This document shows, piece by piece, positions 14,480 through 17,070 of a stretch of DNA of 17,070 nucleotides. The DNA is taken from assembly GCA_964610905.1 (NCBI GenBank), contig CAZSYT010000073.1, forward strand, positions 1 through 17,070. Reading direction: 5' to 3'. Under the pieces are notes generated by a model. The model was given only the letters and a program-made list of their open reading frames with translations. It did not search any database and was not told the DNA's origin. The DNA comes from JAJZJT01 sp964610905 (GTDB taxonomy: Bacteria > Actinomycetota > Acidimicrobiia > Acidimicrobiales > RAAP-2). The position numbers and the translations under genes were made by a program. The first letter of the stretch is position 1; the number at the start of each line of letters is the position of its first letter.

Positions 14480-14485
14480 AGCCTA
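14480..14485 (-). promoter_or_regulatory. Candidate -10 box for leaderless xerC-whiG transcript
   Basis: TAGGCT (TANNNT pattern) ends six bases before the xerC GTG, which has no Shine-Dalgarno sequence. The next gene upstream is divergent, so a promoter must lie in this 189-base region. The spacing fits a leaderless transcript. Inferred from position only. Confidence 0.4.
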
Positions 14486-14549
14486 GCCAGCGGCCGGCCG
14501 CAACGGCTGGACGGCGGCGCCGGAGCTGGCCGCGTGCGGCCGCCCCGCG

Positions 14550-14602
14550 ACCGGCGCCCGAGCGCCGGTTGTTGTTGCAGCGGCACTGCAACGGGTAAGA
14601 AT
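14550..14602 (+). promoter_or_regulatory. Control region of the solute-binding protein gene: two palindromes and a possible promoter
   Basis: The divergent spacer holds a perfect hairpin (8-bp arms ACCGGCGC/GCGCCGGT, 14550-14569), then GTTGCAG-N5-CTGCAAC (14574-14592), a 7-bp inverted repeat of operator type. TTGCAG (14575-14580) and AAGAAT (14597-14602), 16 bases apart, make a possible -35/-10 pair. The operator-like repeat would cover the -35 box and part of the spacer, so a repressor bound there could block transcription. The transcript would carry a leader of about 55 nt before ATG 14663. Confidence 0.4.
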
Positions 14603-14662
14603 GGCCGTCGCCGCCGCTGTGCCACGAGGCCCACGCGTCGCACCGGACACAAGGGGGGAACC

Positions 14663-16372
14663 ATGCACGACCTGCCCGCCACCGACCCGTCGTCCTCGGG
14701 CGCTCGCTTCGGCCGCCGCACCTTTCTCGGCCGCGGGGCCGTCGGCGTCGCCGTCATCGGGGCCTCGGGCGGCCTCCTCGCCGCCTGCAGCTCGGGTGGC
14801 TCCGGCAGCTCGAGCGGCTCGTCGGGATCGTCCGGGCCTCGGCCCGACGGCGTCACCACGGCGACGCCCAAGCCGGGCGGTCGCCTCGTCTTCGGCACCG
14901 AGGCCGAGGAGACGGGCTTCAACCCCGTGCTGAACGACTGGGACACGACCGGCGTCCTCTACGCCCGCACGGTCTTCGACCCACTGGCCGCCCTGGCCGC
15001 CGACGGGACGGTGAAGCCCTACCTCGCCCAGTCGATCACCCCCAACGCCGACTACTCGGTGTGGACGATCACCATGCGCCCGAACCTCGTCTTCCACGAC
15101 AACACGCCGTGCGACGCCAGCGCCGTCGCCTACAACTTCGCCGCCCACCAGGCGTCCGCCCTGCAGGGCCCCGCCCTCACCAACATCGCCTCGGTGAAGG
15201 TCACCAACCCGCTGACCGTCACCATCACCATGCACGAGCCCTGGGTCCCCTTCCCCTACTACCTGGTCGGCGGCATCGGTGGCCAGGTCGCCTACATGGC
15301 CTCGCCGGCGATGCTCAAGGCGAAGGGCGGCGACACGGCCAACCCCAAGGGCACCGGTCCGTTCGTCTTCGAGCAGTGGGTGCCCAACGACCACTTCACC
15401 GCCACCCGCAACCCCCACTACTGGCGCTCGGGCCTCCCCTACCTCGACTCGGTCGAGTACCGACCGATCTCCGACTCCCAGCAGCTCTACAACAGCCTCC
15501 GCACCCACTCGGTCGACATCATGCATACCTCGGCCTCCGAACAGACGAAGGAGCTCGAGGGTGCCACCAGCTTCGCCTACGTCAACGACCTCGAGCACCT
15601 GATCGGCGAGCCCGACATGGACTGCGTCCTCCTCAACTGCGCAGCCCCGCCCTTCGACGACCCCCGCCTGCGCCAGGCGGCAGCGATGGCCGTCAGCTCG
15701 GCCGAGTACTGCAAGGTCATCAACCAGAACGTCACGCCCCCCTCGAACGGGCCCTTCACCAAGGGCTCGCCCAACTACGGCCCCAGCGGCTACCCCGCAC
15801 CCGACATGGCCAAGGCGACCGCCCTCGTGAAGGAGGTCAAGGCGTCGGGCAAGTCGGTGGCGGTGACGATCAACCACACCCCGGGCGCCTCCACCACCAA
15901 GGCCGCCGAGTACCTCCAGCAGCAGCTGCAGACGGCGGGGATGCAGATCACGCTGAAGCCCGTCCAGCAGAACCAGCTCATCGAGCTGGCCGTGACGGGC
16001 CAGTTCGAGGCGCAGCTGTGGCGCCAATTCAACGCCGTCGACCCCGACCTCAACTACATCTGGTGGAGCACGACGACGATCCATGCGGGCTACGCCCTCA
16101 ACTTCGCACGCAACAGCGACCCGGCCATCGAGGCCGCGCTCCAGAAGGGCCGCCAGTCGTCCGACCCGACCGTCCGCGCCGCCGCCTACCAGGAGGTGGC
16201 GGCCCGCCTCGGCGCCGACGTCCCCTACCTCTGGACGGCGCGGGCGGTGTGGTCCATGGCGGCCTGGCCGAACGTGCAGAACTTCAACAACCCGACGCTC
16301 CCCTCGGGAGCGAAGGCGTACGGGATGTCCGACGGCTTCATCTTCCCGACCGAGGTCTGGCTCGGGAGCTGA
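14663..16372 (+). CDS. Tat-exported lipoprotein solute-binding protein, SBP_bac_5 family
   Basis: This 569-residue extracytoplasmic binding protein belongs to the peptide/opine/nickel ABC transporter family. The N-terminus has a twin-arginine signal (FGRRTFLGRG, Arg18-Arg19), a hydrophobic stretch and a lipobox LAAC (Cys42), followed by a Gly/Ser linker. Mature-protein patterns of the family include GGRLVFGTEAEETGFNP (72-88), SVWTITMRPNLVFHDNTPCDASAVAYNF and GTGPFVFEQWVPND. The start is ATG 14663 with AAGGGGGG six bases before it; the frame stays open upstream without support. Such genes usually sit with permease and ATPase genes, but the next gene is a response regulator, so it may be an orphan subunit or serve a transporter elsewhere. 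The ligand cannot be predicted from sequence alone. Confidence 0.9.
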   Translation: MHDLPATDPSSSGARFGRRTFLGRGAVGVAVIGASGGLLAACSSGGSGSSSGSSGSSGPRPDGVTTATPKPGGRLVFGTEAEETGFNPVLNDWDTTGVLYARTVFDPLAALAADGTVKPYLAQSITPNADYSVWTITMRPNLVFHDNTPCDASAVAYNFAAHQASALQGPALTNIASVKVTNPLTVTITMHEPWVPFPYYLVGGIGGQVAYMASPAMLKAKGGDTANPKGTGPFVFEQWVPNDHFTATRNPHYWRSGLPYLDSVEYRPISDSQQLYNSLRTHSVDIMHTSASEQTKELEGATSFAYVNDLEHLIGEPDMDCVLLNCAAPPFDDPRLRQAAAMAVSSAEYCKVINQNVTPPSNGPFTKGSPNYGPSGYPAPDMAKATALVKEVKASGKSVAVTINHTPGASTTKAAEYLQQQLQTAGMQITLKPVQQNQLIELAVTGQFEAQLWRQFNAVDPDLNYIWWSTTTIHAGYALNFARNSDPAIEAALQKGRQSSDPTVRAAAYQEVAARLGADVPYLWTARAVWSMAAWPNVQNFNNPTLPSGAKAYGMSDGFIFPTEVWLGS

Positions 16373-16480
16373 CCCGGCGCTCGCCGGAGGCCCAAGGCGG
16401 CGACCCGACGGGGCTCCGCTCGGTGCCTGCCCGACCTCCGCTGCCGTGCCGCCGGTCGGCACGCATGTCATGATCGGCTC
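16373..16480 (+). other. Spacer between solute-binding protein and response regulator
   Basis: These 108 bases contain a small hairpin right after the stop (CCGGC-GCTC-GCCGG, 16374-16387) without a T-run, so only a weak terminator candidate. CATGAT (16469-16474) lies six bases before the GTG at 16481 and could be a -10 box for a leaderless start, but it lacks the initial T of TANNNT. No Shine-Dalgarno sequence is seen. Confidence 0.3.
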
Positions 16481-17070
16481 GTGAGCCACGTCCTGGTCGT
16501 CGAGGACGACGAGCGGATCCGTGCGTCGATGCGCCTGGCCCTCGAGGACGAGGGCTACGCGGTCTCCGACGTCGAGTCGGGCGAGGAGGCCCTCTGCGCC
16601 CTCGAGGCCGCGCCACCCGACGTCGTCCTCATCGACCTCATGCTGCCGGGGATCGACGGCTTCGAGACGTGCCGCCGCGTCCGGCGCACCAGTACCGTGC
16701 CGGTGATCGTGGTCACGGCCCGCTCCGACACCCACGACGTCGTGGCGGGGCTCGAGGCCGGGGCCGACGACTACGTGACCAAGCCGTTCGTGGCCAAGGA
16801 GCTCGCCGCTCGGATCCGTGCCCTGCTCCGCCGGGCCCGCACCGAGGGCGAGAGCCCGTCCGCCTTCTCCTTCGGCGACGTCACCGTCGAGCGCGACGCG
16901 GGGGTGGTCACCCGGGCCGGCGAGGAGGTGCACTGCACCCGGACCGAGTTCCGCCTGCTCTGCGAGCTCGCCGAGAACGCCGGGAGGGTCCTGTCGCGCG
17001 AGCACCTCCTCGAGCGGGTCTGGGGCTACGACTACTTCGGCGACGGCCGGCTCGTCGACGTGCACATCCG
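16481..17070 (+). CDS. OmpR/PhoB-family response regulator, 3' end missing
   Basis: The first 196 codons are present and the gene runs off the right edge. The receiver domain (about 1-115) has the acidic pair Asp9-Asp10, phosphoacceptor Asp52 (VVLIDLMLPGIDG), Thr79, Tyr98 and Lys101 (DDYVTKPF), so it should be phosphorylated by a histidine kinase. The winged-helix DNA-binding domain begins near residue 120; CTRTEFRLLCELAENAGRV and the REHLLERVWGYDYFGDGRLVDVHI segment are typical of the OmpR class. I chose GTG 16481 because the two upstream ATGs (16465 and 16470) hit stop codons within a few codons. The partner kinase is probably encoded just past the edge. Whether it regulates the solute-binding gene is unknown. 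Confidence 0.93.
   Translation, partial: MSHVLVVEDDERIRASMRLALEDEGYAVSDVESGEEALCALEAAPPDVVLIDLMLPGIDGFETCRRVRRTSTVPVIVVTARSDTHDVVAGLEAGADDYVTKPFVAKELAARIRALLRRARTEGESPSAFSFGDVTVERDAGVVTRAGEEVHCTRTEFRLLCELAENAGRVLSREHLLERVWGYDYFGDGRLVDVHI

Noticed and set aside
14550..14569. Perfect hairpin as a plus-strand terminator
   Set aside because: TTGTTGTTG follows it, but no plus-strand gene lies upstream to terminate, so it is kept only as part of the control region.
14483..17065. Minus-strand open frame of 860 codons
   Set aside because: It is antisense to the solute-binding protein and response regulator, both of which have clear family motifs; the translation is a Val/Gly/Leu/Arg-rich shadow.

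Overview
The window is high-GC DNA from what looks like an actinobacterium (Actinomycetota), possibly an Acidimicrobiia-like lineage. The phylum call rests on gene order: xerC-whiG-rpsB-tsf-pyrH-frr-cdsA-dxr-rseP-ispG-(secreted protein)-proS-rimP-nusA, all on the minus strand, which matches the conserved actinobacterial block around rpsB and whiG. The class-level guess is weaker and is inference. A run of 100 Ns shows this is a draft, probably scaffolded or metagenomic, assembly.

Layout, in the direction of minus-strand transcription (right to left). xerC (tyrosine recombinase) and whiG (FliA/WhiG sigma factor) form a two-gene unit. A roughly 190-bp region with a structured leader then precedes rpsB-tsf-pyrH-frr-cdsA-dxr-rseP. 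This run has short or overlapping junctions (pyrH begins on the base after the tsf stop; dxr and rseP overlap by 4 bases). It covers ribosome components and recycling (S2, EF-Ts, RRF), UMP kinase, phospholipid head-group activation (CdsA), isoprenoid synthesis (Dxr) and intramembrane proteolysis (RseP). ispG follows, completing a dxr...ispG MEP-pathway pairing. Next come a secreted LppX/LprG-like protein with an apparent frameshift, the assembly gap, an archaeal/eukaryote-type proS, and a rimP-nusA operon with its own extended -10 promoter and a terminator-like hairpin in its leader.

On the plus strand at the right end, divergent from xerC, are a Tat-exported lipoprotein solute-binding protein of the SBP_bac_5 family with no transporter genes beside it in the window, and the first two thirds or so of an OmpR-family response regulator that runs off the edge.

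I found no CRISPR array, IS element, phage gene, tRNA or rRNA, and no obviously new multi-gene system. The points worth attention are regulatory and protein-architecture features: a possible attenuator before rimP-nusA, -10-like boxes placed for leaderless starts at three genes without Shine-Dalgarno sequences, a perfect hairpin abutting the cdsA ribosome site, an S2 protein with a repeat-built Ala/Pro/Thr tail, a CdsA with a disordered N-terminal region of about 520 residues, and a probable single-base frameshift. No stretch over 300 bases lacks a gene.
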